Of a DNA stretch of 64,000 nt, positions 33,356-42,375 are shown one piece after another. The notes beneath the pieces were generated by a model. It was given only the letters and a program-made list of their open reading frames with translations. It did no database searches and was not told the DNA's origin. How positions within the stretch are numbered: position 1 is the first letter of the stretch; each line of letters begins with the position of its first letter. The translations under genes and the position numbers were made by a program. Source of the DNA: JBDTSW01 sp963799815 (GTDB lineage Bacteria; Actinomycetota; Thermoleophilia; Solirubrobacterales; 70-9); NCBI GenBank assembly GCA_963799815.1, contig CAWCYG010000004.1:992001-1056000 (forward strand). Direction: 5' to 3'.

Positions 33356-33688
33356 TCAGTCGGTGACGGCTTTCACCTTCTCCTTGGCTGCCGCGAGCGC
33401 CTTCTCGGCCTGTTCAAGCGCTTGCTGCGCCTGCGCCTTGGCGCTGCCCGACGCCTCATCCACCTTCTGCTGTGCCTTGGCGACGGCAGCCTGGGCCTGT
33501 TTCTCGGCCTGCTCGGCCTGCTGCGCAGCCGTCTCCTTCGCCTTGTCGGTTGCCTGGTCGACGTCGTCGCTGTCACACCCCGCCCAGGCGCCTCCGATCG
33601 GCACGATCACTGCCGCCGCGATCACGGCGACGATGCGCCGCCGCAAGCATGACTTGGGAGGTAGTTTCGTTTTGCGTCCCATCTGCAT
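33356..33688 (-). CDS. small exported coiled-coil protein, Ala/Gln/Lys-rich
   Basis: 110 residues. A basic start (MQMGRKTKLPPKSCLRRR) and a hydrophobic helix (IVAVIAAAVIVPIGGAWAGC) form a signal with a weak lipobox (WAGC). The mature part is one long helix of heptad-like Ala/Gln/Lys/Glu repeats (QAEQAEKQAQAAVAKAQQK), similar in composition to LEA-like and Lpp-like proteins. GAGGAG precedes the ATG at 33688. It may be a surface-anchored structural or desiccation-related protein. It is followed by the VOC gene at 23 bp. Confidence 0.7.
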   Translation of the reverse strand: MQMGRKTKLPPKSCLRRRIVAVIAAAVIVPIGGAWAGCDSDDVDQATDKAKETAAQQAEQAEKQAQAAVAKAQQKVDEASGSAKAQAQQALEQAEKALAAAKEKVKAVTD

Positions 33689-33768
33689 GGTCTCCTCTCG
33701 ATGGCGTTGGGCCGCAGGGAATCAGATCATGGACGCACGAACAACGCATCACCCGAATGTGGTGATTG

Positions 33769-34224
33769 ATGTGGCAGCTTGTGGCTGTGCACGACGCTTG
33801 CAAACGGCGCTGGGTCGCGGTGGCGAGTGCGGTGGTTGCTGTTGTGTGCTGTGGGTGCGGCGAGGATTCAGAGCGCCCGTCCGCCAAGTCGGAGCCGGCC
33901 GTGGACGGCCGCGCTGAGCCACCGCCAAAGCCGCGCCTTGATCCTGTTCACTGCCCGCCGGGCCTAAAGAACTGCGATGAGGCCTCGGGGCGAATCGTGT
34001 TCGTGGAGCGGGTCGATCCCGACGGCGACGGTGACGCCCACTTTGTGCTGTTGAGTCGCGAAAGCATCACAGCGCCCGGAATCACGATCGTCGACATCCG
34101 TCACGACCTGCGCCCAAGACCGCTTCCGACCGTGGGCGATCAGCTCGCCGCCGCCGGCCCGGTGCTCCCGGGCTCCCGCGGGCAGAGGCAGATCCAAGCG
34201 CTCGCGATCAGCGTCGCGCGCTGA
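33769..34224 (+). CDS. putative secreted lipoprotein
   Basis: 151 residues from the ATG at 33769. A positively charged segment (HDACKRRWVAVAS) leads into AVVAVVCCGCGEDSE, a signal peptide with several cysteines any of which could be lipidated. The mature part has a Cys pair (VHCPPGLKNCDE) and a beta-rich C-terminus (GRIVFVERVDPDGDGDAHFVLLS). No family is recognised. It is alone on the plus strand. Confidence 0.6.
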   Translation: MWQLVAVHDACKRRWVAVASAVVAVVCCGCGEDSERPSAKSEPAVDGRAEPPPKPRLDPVHCPPGLKNCDEASGRIVFVERVDPDGDGDAHFVLLSRESITAPGITIVDIRHDLRPRPLPTVGDQLAAAGPVLPGSRGQRQIQALAISVAR

Positions 34225-34243
34225 TCTCGCTCGGCTCAGGAGC

Positions 34244-34816
34244 TCACGCCATCTCGCCGAGCTTGCGGATCTGGAACGCCCGCACGATGTCGGTGACTCC
34301 CTGCATCAGCGCCCAGATGCCCGCGAAGACGAGCAGCACATAGGCCCGCTCCACGAAGAACTGCCCAGCCGTCCAGAAGGCCAAGACCACCATCAGGATC
34401 CCCGAGAGCAGGCCCAGCCACCAGAGCTCGTTGACCTCACGCGCCGCGAAGGCCTGAATGATCCAGAAGGCGCCGACGATCAAGAACAGAAAGCCGAGCA
34501 CGTCGGCGAGCGCGGCGAAGGTGTTGCCAGGGCTGATGAGGGCGATCACACCCGCGATTGTGAACAGGACCCCGAACAGCGCGTAGACCCATTTGCCCTT
34601 CTCCACCATCCCGGCGATCACGAACTGCTGCATGCCCGTGGAGAGGAACATCACCCCGACGATGATGCCGACGGTCGCGACCGAGGCGTCGTCGAATTGC
34701 AAGATGACGAGGCCCACGATGGCCCAGCCGATACCGAACACGAGCCACAGCCACCACATGCGCGCCAAACCCTGGACGGTCTCCTTGTACTGCCCTTCCT
34801 CGACCGAGCTCTCCAT
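34244..34816 (-). CDS. HdeD/DUF308 family membrane protein
   Basis: 190 residues from the ATG at 34816, which has GGGGGTG upstream. Six helices come as three pairs: WWLWLVFGIGWAIVGLVILQ, GIIVGVMFLSTGMQQFVIA, VYALFGVLFTIAGVIALI, LGFLFLIVGAFWIIQAF and so on. This repeat pattern is that of HdeD-type acid-resistance membrane proteins, whose exact role is unresolved. It is monocistronic. Confidence 0.88.
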   Translation of the reverse strand: MESSVEEGQYKETVQGLARMWWLWLVFGIGWAIVGLVILQFDDASVATVGIIVGVMFLSTGMQQFVIAGMVEKGKWVYALFGVLFTIAGVIALISPGNTFAALADVLGFLFLIVGAFWIIQAFAAREVNELWWLGLLSGILMVVLAFWTAGQFFVERAYVLLVFAGIWALMQGVTDIVRAFQIRKLGEMA

Positions 34817-34892
34817 GCTGCCACCCCCTTGGGTAGGTCCGTGACCGCCATCGGCCACCGGCCGGGGAATCTAGGCGCAGCGCCGGTCGCTA

Positions 34893-35639
34893 TCAGAGCT
34901 CCAGCGACTCACCGGGCGCGAGGACGCGCAGGTCGACGTCGGGCGCGCGCTTTGAGATCTCGGCGGCAAGCCCCCTCGGCGGCTCCGTCAGGAGCTCGGG
35001 CCGCGTCCTGTTGAGGCCGGCGCGCAGGTAGGTGCCCCAGTGAATCGGCACCACGATGCGGGGACGGATCATGGCCGCAGCTGCGGCCGCCCGCACCGCA
35101 TCGAGGTGGCCCGCTCTAACCCTCGGGCCCCAGCCGCCGATCGGCAACAGCGCCAGATCTGCACCTCGCAGCCGCTCCATCCCCTCGAAGAGGTCCGTGT
35201 CGCCGGCGAAGTACACCCGCGAGCTTCCTCGAACATCAAACCCGAGTGCTCTGACGGGCGGCCCGACCGGGTAGCGGCGCCCGTCGTGCACGGCGACGGT
35301 CGCGGCGATCTCAAGGCCGCGTACCGTGGCGGTGTCCCCCGGGACGAGCCCGGTCACGTGGTTGAAACCGCGCCTGCGAAAGAGCCGTTCTCCTCCCGCG
35401 GGCACGAACACGTCGAGGTCGCGGTCCAGCGCCCGAATCGAGGGGAAGTCCAGGTGGTCCGGGTGCAGGTGAGAGACGAGCAAGGCGTCGAGGCGCTCAA
35501 GCGTCGCGGGGGCAGGCGGCGCCGCCGCGCGCGTCACGTGCAAGAAGCGACCCCGCAGCAGCGGGTCGGTCAAGAGCGAGACGCCAGCAAGTTCGAGGCG
35601 AACGGTCGCGTGCCCGACGTAGGTGACCAGATCGCCCAC
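34893..35639 (-). CDS. metallo-beta-lactamase-fold hydrolase (UlaG/NAPE-PLD-like)
   Basis: A 248-residue metallohydrolase. VTYVGHATVRLELAGVSLLTDP is the usual first sandwich strand pair of the UlaG-like group, VSHLHPDHLD is the metal-binding HxHxDH motif, VYFAGDTDLFEG holds the bridging Asp, and PIHWGTYL the last His. It should hydrolyse a phosphodiester, lactone or amide. NAPE-hydrolysing phospholipase D belongs to the same subgroup, and several neighbours act on envelope lipids, but the substrate is not proven. Confidence 0.88.
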   Translation of the reverse strand: MGDLVTYVGHATVRLELAGVSLLTDPLLRGRFLHVTRAAAPPAPATLERLDALLVSHLHPDHLDFPSIRALDRDLDVFVPAGGERLFRRRGFNHVTGLVPGDTATVRGLEIAATVAVHDGRRYPVGPPVRALGFDVRGSSRVYFAGDTDLFEGMERLRGADLALLPIGGWGPRVRAGHLDAVRAAAAAAMIRPRIVVPIHWGTYLRAGLNRTRPELLTEPPRGLAAEISKRAPDVDLRVLAPGESLEL

Positions 35640-35699
35640 AGGTGCATTCTCCTACTCGCGGGGCACATCACGCGGGCCGCAAGGCATTAGGCTCGACCG

Positions 35700-37094
35700 A
35701 TGGATCCCGAGGCCTCCCCGGAGGAGCGAGCCGAGGCGGGAAAGGCCTGCCGCGCGCGAGTCCCCCGCTCAAGCCATGCGGAGTGGGTGCCCCCATCGGG
35801 CCGTCCCGACCCAGTCGAGCTCCTCGAGGCAGAGGCGAAGACACGCGTCCAGGAGCTGCTTCCGATTCGCCGCGGCCGCATGCTGGCGTCGCCGTTCGCC
35901 TTCTATCGCGGCGCCGCCGAGGTGATGGCCTCCGATCTCGCGACAACTCCCACGACGGGGCATCAGGTCCAGCTCTGCGGCGATGCTCATCTCTCGAACT
36001 TCGGGGGTTTCGCTGCCCCGGATCGCGACCTCGTCTTCGACGTGAACGACTTCGACGAGACGCTTCCGGGACCGTGGGAATGGGATGTAAAGAGACTCGG
36101 CGCGAGCATCGAGATCGCCGGCCGCGGCAGGTCGTTTGACGAGTGGACCCGCCGAGACGCCGTCAAAGGCGCCGTCCGCGCCTATCGGGAGTCGATCCGC
36201 GAGCTCGGGTCAGCCGGTCACCTGGATCTCTGGTACCGCCGGCTCAACGTCAGGGACGTCGCACGGCGCTTTTCGTCCGGGATCCCGCAGAAGGACCTCG
36301 AGCGGTTCGAGCGCGCCCTCGCGAAGGCGCGCTTGCGGACGAGCGTGCGGGCCCTTGCCAAGCTCACACATCGCCTCAATGGCCGCCTGCGGATCGTGCA
36401 TGATCCACCCCTGCTCGTCCCCGTCGAGGAGCTCATCGCTGTCGGTCGGGCCGACGAGGCCGATCACCATGTGGAGGAGACGATCGATCGGTACGCAGCG
36501 ACCCTTCCCGATGACAGGCGCAGGCTGCTGGAGCGCTACCGGTACGTGCACAGCGCGCGCAAGGTGGTGGGCGTCGGCAGCGTTGGCACCCGCGCCTGGA
36601 TCATCCTGCTGGTGGGCCGAGACGAGGGAGACCCCCTCTTCCTGCAGCTGAAGGAGGCGGGCCGGTCCGTGCTCGAGCCCTTCACGGCGCCCAGCGAGTA
36701 CGCACACCAGGGCCGCAGGGTCGTCGAGGGTCAGCGCTTGATGCAGGCCGCCGGCGACATCTTCCTCGGGTGGGTGACGTTCGCGGGCGCCGACGGAGTC
36801 GACCGGGACTTCTACGTCCGCCAGCTCTGGGACGAGAAGGCCTCGGCGCGGATCGATCGAATGTCGCCGCCGACGCTGGCGGCGTACGGGCGCATGTGCG
36901 GCCAGATCCTCGCCCGTGCGCACGCTCGCTCCCGCGACGTCGTCGCCATCGGCGGATACCTGGGCTCGGGGGAACAGTTCGACCGTGCGATCACGCGGTT
37001 CGCGTCCGCCTACGCCGACACCAACGAGTCCGATTATCGCGAAATGGAAGCGGCCGTCGAGGAACACCGCCTCACCGCCGAGGTGGGCGTATGA
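35700..37094 (+). CDS. DUF2252 family protein
   Basis: 464 residues with the complete DUF2252 pattern: RVPRSSHAEWVPP, RMLASPFAFYRGAAEVMASDL, VQLCGDAHLSNFGGF, FDVNDFDETLPGPWEWDVKRL, then KVVGVGSVGTRAWIILLVG and QGRRVVEGQRLMQAA. The GDxHxxN and DxND motifs resemble the catalytic loop and metal site of aminoglycoside-kinase-like folds, so a phosphotransferase activity is suspected but unknown. It overlaps the AI-2E-type gene by ATGA and begins a three-gene operon. Confidence 0.93.
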   Translation: MDPEASPEERAEAGKACRARVPRSSHAEWVPPSGRPDPVELLEAEAKTRVQELLPIRRGRMLASPFAFYRGAAEVMASDLATTPTTGHQVQLCGDAHLSNFGGFAAPDRDLVFDVNDFDETLPGPWEWDVKRLGASIEIAGRGRSFDEWTRRDAVKGAVRAYRESIRELGSAGHLDLWYRRLNVRDVARRFSSGIPQKDLERFERALAKARLRTSVRALAKLTHRLNGRLRIVHDPPLLVPVEELIAVGRADEADHHVEETIDRYAATLPDDRRRLLERYRYVHSARKVVGVGSVGTRAWIILLVGRDEGDPLFLQLKEAGRSVLEPFTAPSEYAHQGRRVVEGQRLMQAAGDIFLGWVTFAGADGVDRDFYVRQLWDEKASARIDRMSPPTLAAYGRMCGQILARAHARSRDVVAIGGYLGSGEQFDRAITRFASAYADTNESDYREMEAAVEEHRLTAEVGV

Positions 37095-38305
37095 GCCGGC
37101 TCCGAGGACGCCTGCACCGCCGCAGCCTCAGAGAGGCCCCGGCAGGCTCGGCCCCGGAGGAGGAGTACATCGAGATCGAGCCCGGAGCGCTCGCGAGCGT
37201 TTTCGCCGCTCCGTCGTGGCTGCGCGATGTGGGTCTGACCTCGTGGCTGTTGGTGGGAGTGGCGCTCCTCATCGCAGGCGCCATCTGGCTCTTGACCCTG
37301 ACTCAAACGATTGTCGCCCCTGTGGTCGCGGCCTCGGTGACCGCCGCGGTTGCCTCGCCGCTGGTCGCCCGGCTCCAGCGCCACGGGCTTCCGCGAGCGC
37401 TCGGCGCTGTGCTCGTGATGCTCGGAATCGCTGCCCTCGGCGTGGGACTTTTCATCGCGATCCTGGCGGGGGTGACGAGCGAGATCTCAGCGATCAGCGG
37501 CCAGCTCTCCGATGCCACGGACACGGTCGCCGGCTGGCTCGAGGACGCGGGCGTAAACGCCGGCACCGCGGAAACCGCGAAGCAGGAGGCCGGCGCCTCA
37601 ACGACTGCCGCCGTTTCGAGCTTGCTGAACGGGGTGGGCAACGGGATCATCGCCCTCTCCGGGCTGGCGTTCTTCTTGGGCCTGACCGCCCTCAGCCTCT
37701 TCTTCTTCTTGATGGATGGGCCCACCATCCGTGCTTGGGGAGAGCGCCACCTCGGCGTTCCGCGGGCCGTGGCGCGAATCATCAGCACGCGCACCCTTGG
37801 GGCGCTTCGCGGCTACTTCCTGGGCGTGACGCTCGTCGCCGCCTTCAACGCCGCGGTCGTGGTGCTCGGAGCGCTGATCCTCGGCGTCCCCCTGGTCGGG
37901 ACGATCGGCGTCGTCACCTTCGTCGGCGCCTACATCCCGTATCTGGGTGCCTGGGGCGCGGCGGCATTCTCGGTGCTGATCGCCCTCGGGGGCGCCGGCC
38001 CAGAGGCGGCGGGCGGAATGATCGTGCTGCAACTCCTCGCGAACAGCGTCCTTCAGCAGATGGTGCAGCCGTTCGCGATGGGAGCCGCGCTCGGCATCCA
38101 TCCGCTCGCCGTGTTGGTTGTCACGATCGCCGGCGGCGCCCTGTTCGGGACCGTGGGCTTGATCCTCGCGGCCCCGATCACGTCGGCGGTCGTGCGGATC
38201 TCCGACGACCTGGCCCGCGCGAGCGAGGAGGAGGCCGCCGCCGACCACGCAGAGACCGAGACCCAGGAGACCCAGCTAGAGGAGGAACCAGATGGCGACC
38301 CCTGA
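37091..38305 (+). CDS. AI-2E family (UPF0118) transporter
   Basis: 404 residues starting at the ATG overlapping the DUF2252 stop; a longer upstream frame is spurious. A basic N-terminus is followed by about eight helices, including SLLNGVGNGIIALSGLAFFLG, and the family region near the C-terminus FVGAYIPYLGAWGAAAF with VLQLLANSVLQQMVQPFAMG-type sequence. Members include TqsA and Na+/H+ antiporters; the cargo here is unknown. The acidic tail (ASEEEAAADHAE) overlaps the next gene by 14 bp. Confidence 0.88.
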   Translation: MSRLRGRLHRRSLREAPAGSAPEEEYIEIEPGALASVFAAPSWLRDVGLTSWLLVGVALLIAGAIWLLTLTQTIVAPVVAASVTAAVASPLVARLQRHGLPRALGAVLVMLGIAALGVGLFIAILAGVTSEISAISGQLSDATDTVAGWLEDAGVNAGTAETAKQEAGASTTAAVSSLLNGVGNGIIALSGLAFFLGLTALSLFFFLMDGPTIRAWGERHLGVPRAVARIISTRTLGALRGYFLGVTLVAAFNAAVVVLGALILGVPLVGTIGVVTFVGAYIPYLGAWGAAAFSVLIALGGAGPEAAGGMIVLQLLANSVLQQMVQPFAMGAALGIHPLAVLVVTIAGGALFGTVGLILAAPITSAVVRISDDLARASEEEAAADHAETETQETQLEEEPDGDP

Positions 38306-39650
38306 CCACGCCCCCAACGAGACAAAGCCCCCGCGCGGACGAGCGCTTCCGATCATCCTCGTCGTGCTGGCGACGATCATCGGCATCGTCTCGGTCCTGG
38401 CGCTCTGGGTCAAGCGCCAAGCGCTCGAGACCGACACCTGGACGCGAACGAGCAGCGAGTTGCTGCAGGACGAGACCATCCAGGATGCGGTCGGGGACTT
38501 CATCGTCACAGCGATCTTCGACAACGTCGACGTGCAGGGCGAGATCGAGGCGAAGCTGCCGCCGCAGGCGCAGGCGCTCGCCGCACCGGCCGCGGCGGGC
38601 CTGCGCGAGCTTGCCAATCGGGGCGCTGACGAAGCTCTTTCGCGTCCCAAGGTCCAGGCGCTCTGGGAGGACGCCAACCGGCTCGCCCACCAGAAGTTGC
38701 TCGCTCTGCTCGACGACGAGGGCAACTTCGTATCCACCACCGGCGGGGTGGTCACGCTCGACCTCACAAAGCTGATCACCGAAATCGCTGCCGATGTCGG
38801 CGTCGGTGGAAACCTCGCCTCGAAGCTGCCGGCTGAAGCGAGTCAGATCAAGATTCTCGAGTCCGACCAGCTCGGCGCGGCCCAGACAGGAGTAAAGGCG
38901 CTGCGAACCCTGGCCTGGGTTCTGACCGCTCTGACCCTCGCGCTGTTCGCCCTGGCGATCTACCTGGCGCGGGGACACAGGCGCGAGACGCTGCGTCTGG
39001 TGGGCTTCTCGTTCGTGGCGATCGGGATCGTCGCCCTGATCGCCCGCAACGCCGGGGGTAACGCCCTCACGAGCGCGCTCACCGGCACCGCCGCGGCGGA
39101 AGGACCCGTGCAGAACACCTGGCAGATCGGCACCTCGCTCCTGAACGAGACCGCGCAATCCCTGATCGCCTACGGGGTCGTGATCGTGCTCGCTGCGTGG
39201 CTCGCCGGTCCCACCGGGTTCGCGACATCGATCCGCAGAGGCATGACCCCGTACCTGCGCAAGCCCAGCGTCGCGTACGGGACTCTGGCCGTGCTGCTCG
39301 CGCTGCTCTTTTGGTGGAACCCCGTGGTCGCGACGAGCCGCATCGGTCCCTCGATCCTGCTGATCTGCTTCGCGGCGATCGGGGTCGAGGCACTGCGGCG
39401 ACAGGCGATCCGGGAGTTTCCCGACCGCGTCACGACCGGGTCGCCCGAAGGCATCGCTCACGGGCTCGCGCAACGCATGCGGGACGCTCGGGAACGCTCG
39501 ATCCGGTCAGGGCATGCGGACCCGGCGACGGCCGCGCCGGGCGAGGAGCGGATCGCGGCGCTCGAACGCCTGGGTGCCCTGCGCGATTCGGGGTTGCTCT
39601 CCGAGGAGGAGCTGGCGGAGGAGAAGAGCCGGATCCTGGCGTCGGGATGA
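38292..39650 (+). CDS. membrane protein with helical ectodomain and SHOCT-like C-terminus
   Basis: 452 residues. TM1 (~18-42) is followed by a ~170-residue extracellular helical domain (ELLQDETIQDAVGDFIVTAIF), then about five helices and a cytosolic tail that ends ALERLGALRDSGLLSEEELAEEK, a SHOCT motif. The layout TM1-ectodomain-TM block, and sequence such as LLQDETIQDAV against ALEDQAVRDAA, resemble the N-terminal part of the PLC-domain protein at 25977-28106, so the two are probably paralogues with different ends. It is the last gene of the DUF2252/AI-2E operon. Confidence 0.75.
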   Translation: MATPDHAPNETKPPRGRALPIILVVLATIIGIVSVLALWVKRQALETDTWTRTSSELLQDETIQDAVGDFIVTAIFDNVDVQGEIEAKLPPQAQALAAPAAAGLRELANRGADEALSRPKVQALWEDANRLAHQKLLALLDDEGNFVSTTGGVVTLDLTKLITEIAADVGVGGNLASKLPAEASQIKILESDQLGAAQTGVKALRTLAWVLTALTLALFALAIYLARGHRRETLRLVGFSFVAIGIVALIARNAGGNALTSALTGTAAAEGPVQNTWQIGTSLLNETAQSLIAYGVVIVLAAWLAGPTGFATSIRRGMTPYLRKPSVAYGTLAVLLALLFWWNPVVATSRIGPSILLICFAAIGVEALRRQAIREFPDRVTTGSPEGIAHGLAQRMRDARERSIRSGHADPATAAPGEERIAALERLGALRDSGLLSEEELAEEKSRILASG

Positions 39651-39666
39651 CGCGGACCGGCCTCCC

Positions 39667-41760
39667 TCAATCGGCCGCCCGGTCGTCGTAGGCTTCGTGA
39701 CCCAGGTCTGAGAGCCACCGCCGCATCCGTCGGTGGACCTTCTCGGCGCCGACCATCGGCCCTCCCGGGAGCGCCCAGTCGCTTGGCGCCAGGATGAACG
39801 GGTAGGACTGCTCGCCGCCCATGCCGCCGTGCGAACCGACGAGCTCCTCGAAGGCTGCGACCTCGTCCGTCTCATCCCAGTAGGTGCTGTTGAGGACGAT
39901 GTCGGGGCAATGCTCGAAGCCGTCGGTGCGGCGGAGATGCTGGGCGGCGTTCGGGCCAAACGACGCGAGGGGGTCCTCCCCATCGATCGCCCCGTCGGAG
40001 AGCCGCTGTGAGCCTCGCAGCCCCAGCGCCATAGGCCCGTCGCGCTCCGAGCGAACGAGGATGAAGCCGATCCCTGGGTGGCTCCGAAGGGCGGGCAGGA
40101 GCTCCGGGTAGAGCTCGTCGATGCGTTCCCTCGAGAGCCGGCCCGGCTCGCGCGGAAAGGAGACCAGCCCCAGGCATCCGGAGGCCATCACCGAGAGCTC
40201 CGGTGGAGGCTCATCGACCCTCGCCGTGGAGCGGCCGGCTCGCGCGGGATCCTCACCGAGCACGACCTCGCCGTTCACCCGGCGTGAGCGGGTGGCGGCG
40301 CGGACGCTGCCTCCGACCGCCCCGCCGGCGCCGCTTGCCTCGGTAAGCGACGCCCCCAGGTACGAGAGGGCCTCGTCGCTATGCGCCTCCTGGGCCTCGA
40401 TCTGGTCGGTGGCGCACGCTTCGGCGACTACGTCCTCGAGCGTCTCGCCGTAGCGGTCGAGGAACGTGGCCCCCTGTGACTGACCGTGGTCGGAGAGGAC
40501 GACGAGGCGATAGGGGCGCTCGGCGTCCTCGGCCGCCGCTGCGATCCGCGCAAGCTGGCGATCCACCCGGCCCAAGACGCTGAGCGTGTCAACCCGCTCG
40601 ACGCCTGAATGGTGCGCGACCTCGTCGTAGGCGAGAAACGTGGTGTAGCCGACGGGCCGACCGGCGTAGAGGTCGCCGATCACCGCGGCGACCTGAAGGT
40701 CGCGCTGGATCACGGTCCCCCAGGCGCGGACGAACGCATAGGAGAAGCTGCGCTTGATGCGGGGACGGATGTCGCGACGGCGCTGCTGGGCTGCGAAGTA
40801 GAGCTCCTGGGCGATATCCGCGATCATGAGCGCGATTGTCCGCGTGACGCTGTAGGGGTTTGAGAAGTACGCGTAGTAGTCGCGTCCGAGACGCCCCGGC
40901 CGGTCGCGGTCGAGCACGGTGCTCATGGTCAGCAGCGTGTGCGGCGCGTCGCCCGAGAGGATGTTGGCCCGGCTCGCGCCATCTTCGTGCAGGAGCCCAT
41001 GCCCGTCTGAGTGTCGCCGCTCGATCTCCGCCGCATCTCGCGGGTGGTTCGTGACGATCGCTCGCTCGTGCTCCTTCTCCCACCAGCGGAAGGCGGGCAT
41101 GTCCTCGTTCGAGCCGTGCAGCAGGCCCGCCTGGCAGGCGCCCGTCTGCGAGGACCAGTCGGTTTCCCAGCGCAGCAGGCGATGCGAGCCCTCGCGAATC
41201 CAGCCGGCGAGGGTTGGCAGATGGCCGTCACGGAGCGCTCGCTGGACGACACCGTGCGCGAGGCCGTCGATCTCCAGGAAGTAGACGCCGGGCACATCCG
41301 AGGCAGAAGCCGCGCCGTGCCGACGAGCTTGCCGCTTGAGCACGTTGCGGTAGTAGAAGTCGTCGTCGTCGATCGCAAGCAGCGAGGTGGTGAGCGTGTT
41401 CACCACGGTGATGCCGATCGCGATCAGCACCCCCGTCCCGAGGTCGGCGACGTGCATCCCCTGATCGATCTGCGCGACCGCGACCACCACGGCCCCGTTC
41501 AGGGCGAGAACCCCAAGGCCGAGCGTGAGGACCGTGAATGGGAGCGCCACCCGGATCAAGAGGGGCCAGACGAGCGCGTTCGCCAACCCGATCAGCGCGG
41601 CGGCGAGCAGGGCGGATCCCTCCCACTCGATCACAAAGCCCGGCAGCAGGGCGCTCAGGAGATGCAGCGCGCCAGCGGTCAGTACCAGCACGATGATGAC
41701 CCTGATCACCGTGCGCCGGCCCTCGAATCGCCGTTGGCCTTTGGTCTCCCCGTTCACCAT
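39667..41760 (-). CDS. holin-like (phage_holin_4_2) domain fused to a type I phosphodiesterase/alkaline phosphatase-like domain
   Basis: 697 residues. The first ~130 hold four helices (VIIVLVLTAGALHLLSALLPG, ALLAAALIGLANALVWPLL, LPFTVLTLGLGVLALNGAVV and one more) in the pattern of the YvlD/phage_holin_4_2 family. A soluble domain follows with VYFLEIDGLAHGVVQRAL (metal Asp), WSSQTGACQAGLLHG (nucleophile Thr/Ser region), TTFLAYDEVAHHSG and LVVLSDHGQSQG (metal Asp/His). That is the alkaline-phosphatase/nucleotide pyrophosphatase metal set. It may be a membrane-bound phosphodiesterase or phosphoglycerol transferase on the outer face. It stands alone on the minus strand. Confidence 0.85.
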   Translation of the reverse strand: MVNGETKGQRRFEGRRTVIRVIIVLVLTAGALHLLSALLPGFVIEWEGSALLAAALIGLANALVWPLLIRVALPFTVLTLGLGVLALNGAVVVAVAQIDQGMHVADLGTGVLIAIGITVVNTLTTSLLAIDDDDFYYRNVLKRQARRHGAASASDVPGVYFLEIDGLAHGVVQRALRDGHLPTLAGWIREGSHRLLRWETDWSSQTGACQAGLLHGSNEDMPAFRWWEKEHERAIVTNHPRDAAEIERRHSDGHGLLHEDGASRANILSGDAPHTLLTMSTVLDRDRPGRLGRDYYAYFSNPYSVTRTIALMIADIAQELYFAAQQRRRDIRPRIKRSFSYAFVRAWGTVIQRDLQVAAVIGDLYAGRPVGYTTFLAYDEVAHHSGVERVDTLSVLGRVDRQLARIAAAAEDAERPYRLVVLSDHGQSQGATFLDRYGETLEDVVAEACATDQIEAQEAHSDEALSYLGASLTEASGAGGAVGGSVRAATRSRRVNGEVVLGEDPARAGRSTARVDEPPPELSVMASGCLGLVSFPREPGRLSRERIDELYPELLPALRSHPGIGFILVRSERDGPMALGLRGSQRLSDGAIDGEDPLASFGPNAAQHLRRTDGFEHCPDIVLNSTYWDETDEVAAFEELVGSHGGMGGEQSYPFILAPSDWALPGGPMVGAEKVHRRMRRWLSDLGHEAYDDRAAD

Positions 41761-41882
41761 CGAGGCATCCTAGTTCGCAGGAAATCACCCTCTTGGGGCG
41801 ATGCCCGCCGATGTAGGCGCGCCTAGCGTCCGCCTCCAGGCGCCGGGGACCCGGTGGCCGTCCAAGAAAAGGAGGAGCACAC

Positions 41883-42284
41883 GTGGGCACGCATGAGCCT
41901 GACGCGAGCACCGGTACCGGCTGGGTCGCCTTCGCGGGCGTCATGGTCGGGCTGGTCGGCGTCCTCAACCTGATCTACGGGATCGCTGCGATCGACAACT
42001 CGGCGTTCTTCACCGAGAACGAGCGGTTCGTTCTCTTCAGCGACCTCAATACGTGGGGCTGGATCCACACCCTGCTGGGCATCGTGCAGCTGATCGCAGC
42101 GTTCTCGATCTTCAACCGGCACCCCTTCGGTCGGGTGATCGGGGTTCTCACGGCCGGTTTCAACCTGGTCGTGGTCCTGTTCTGGATCACCGCCTTCCCG
42201 TTCAGCGGGTTCGCGATCTTCCTGATCGACCTGCTGGTGATCTACGGGCTGGTGGCCCACGGCGGACAGCCGCGCCGCGCCTAG
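41883..42284 (+). CDS. small four-helix membrane protein (DUF7144-like)
   Basis: 133 residues from a GTG at 41883 with a strong AGGAGG nearby. Four helices: WVAFAGVMVGLVGVLNLIYGI, WIHTLLGIVQLIAAFSIF, VIGVLTAGFNLVVVLFWI and FAIFLIDLLVIYGLVAHG. The loop AAIDNSAFFTENERFVLFSDLNTWGW is typical of this actinobacterial family of unknown function. Confidence 0.82.
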   Translation: MGTHEPDASTGTGWVAFAGVMVGLVGVLNLIYGIAAIDNSAFFTENERFVLFSDLNTWGWIHTLLGIVQLIAAFSIFNRHPFGRVIGVLTAGFNLVVVLFWITAFPFSGFAIFLIDLLVIYGLVAHGGQPRRA

Positions 42285-42375
42285 CAGGTGCCCGAGCAGA
42301 GCTGGAGCCCTTTCGCTCATGGGCGACCGGCGCATCACCCATGCGGGTGAAACGAGCACGCCACGCCAAGCGAGC

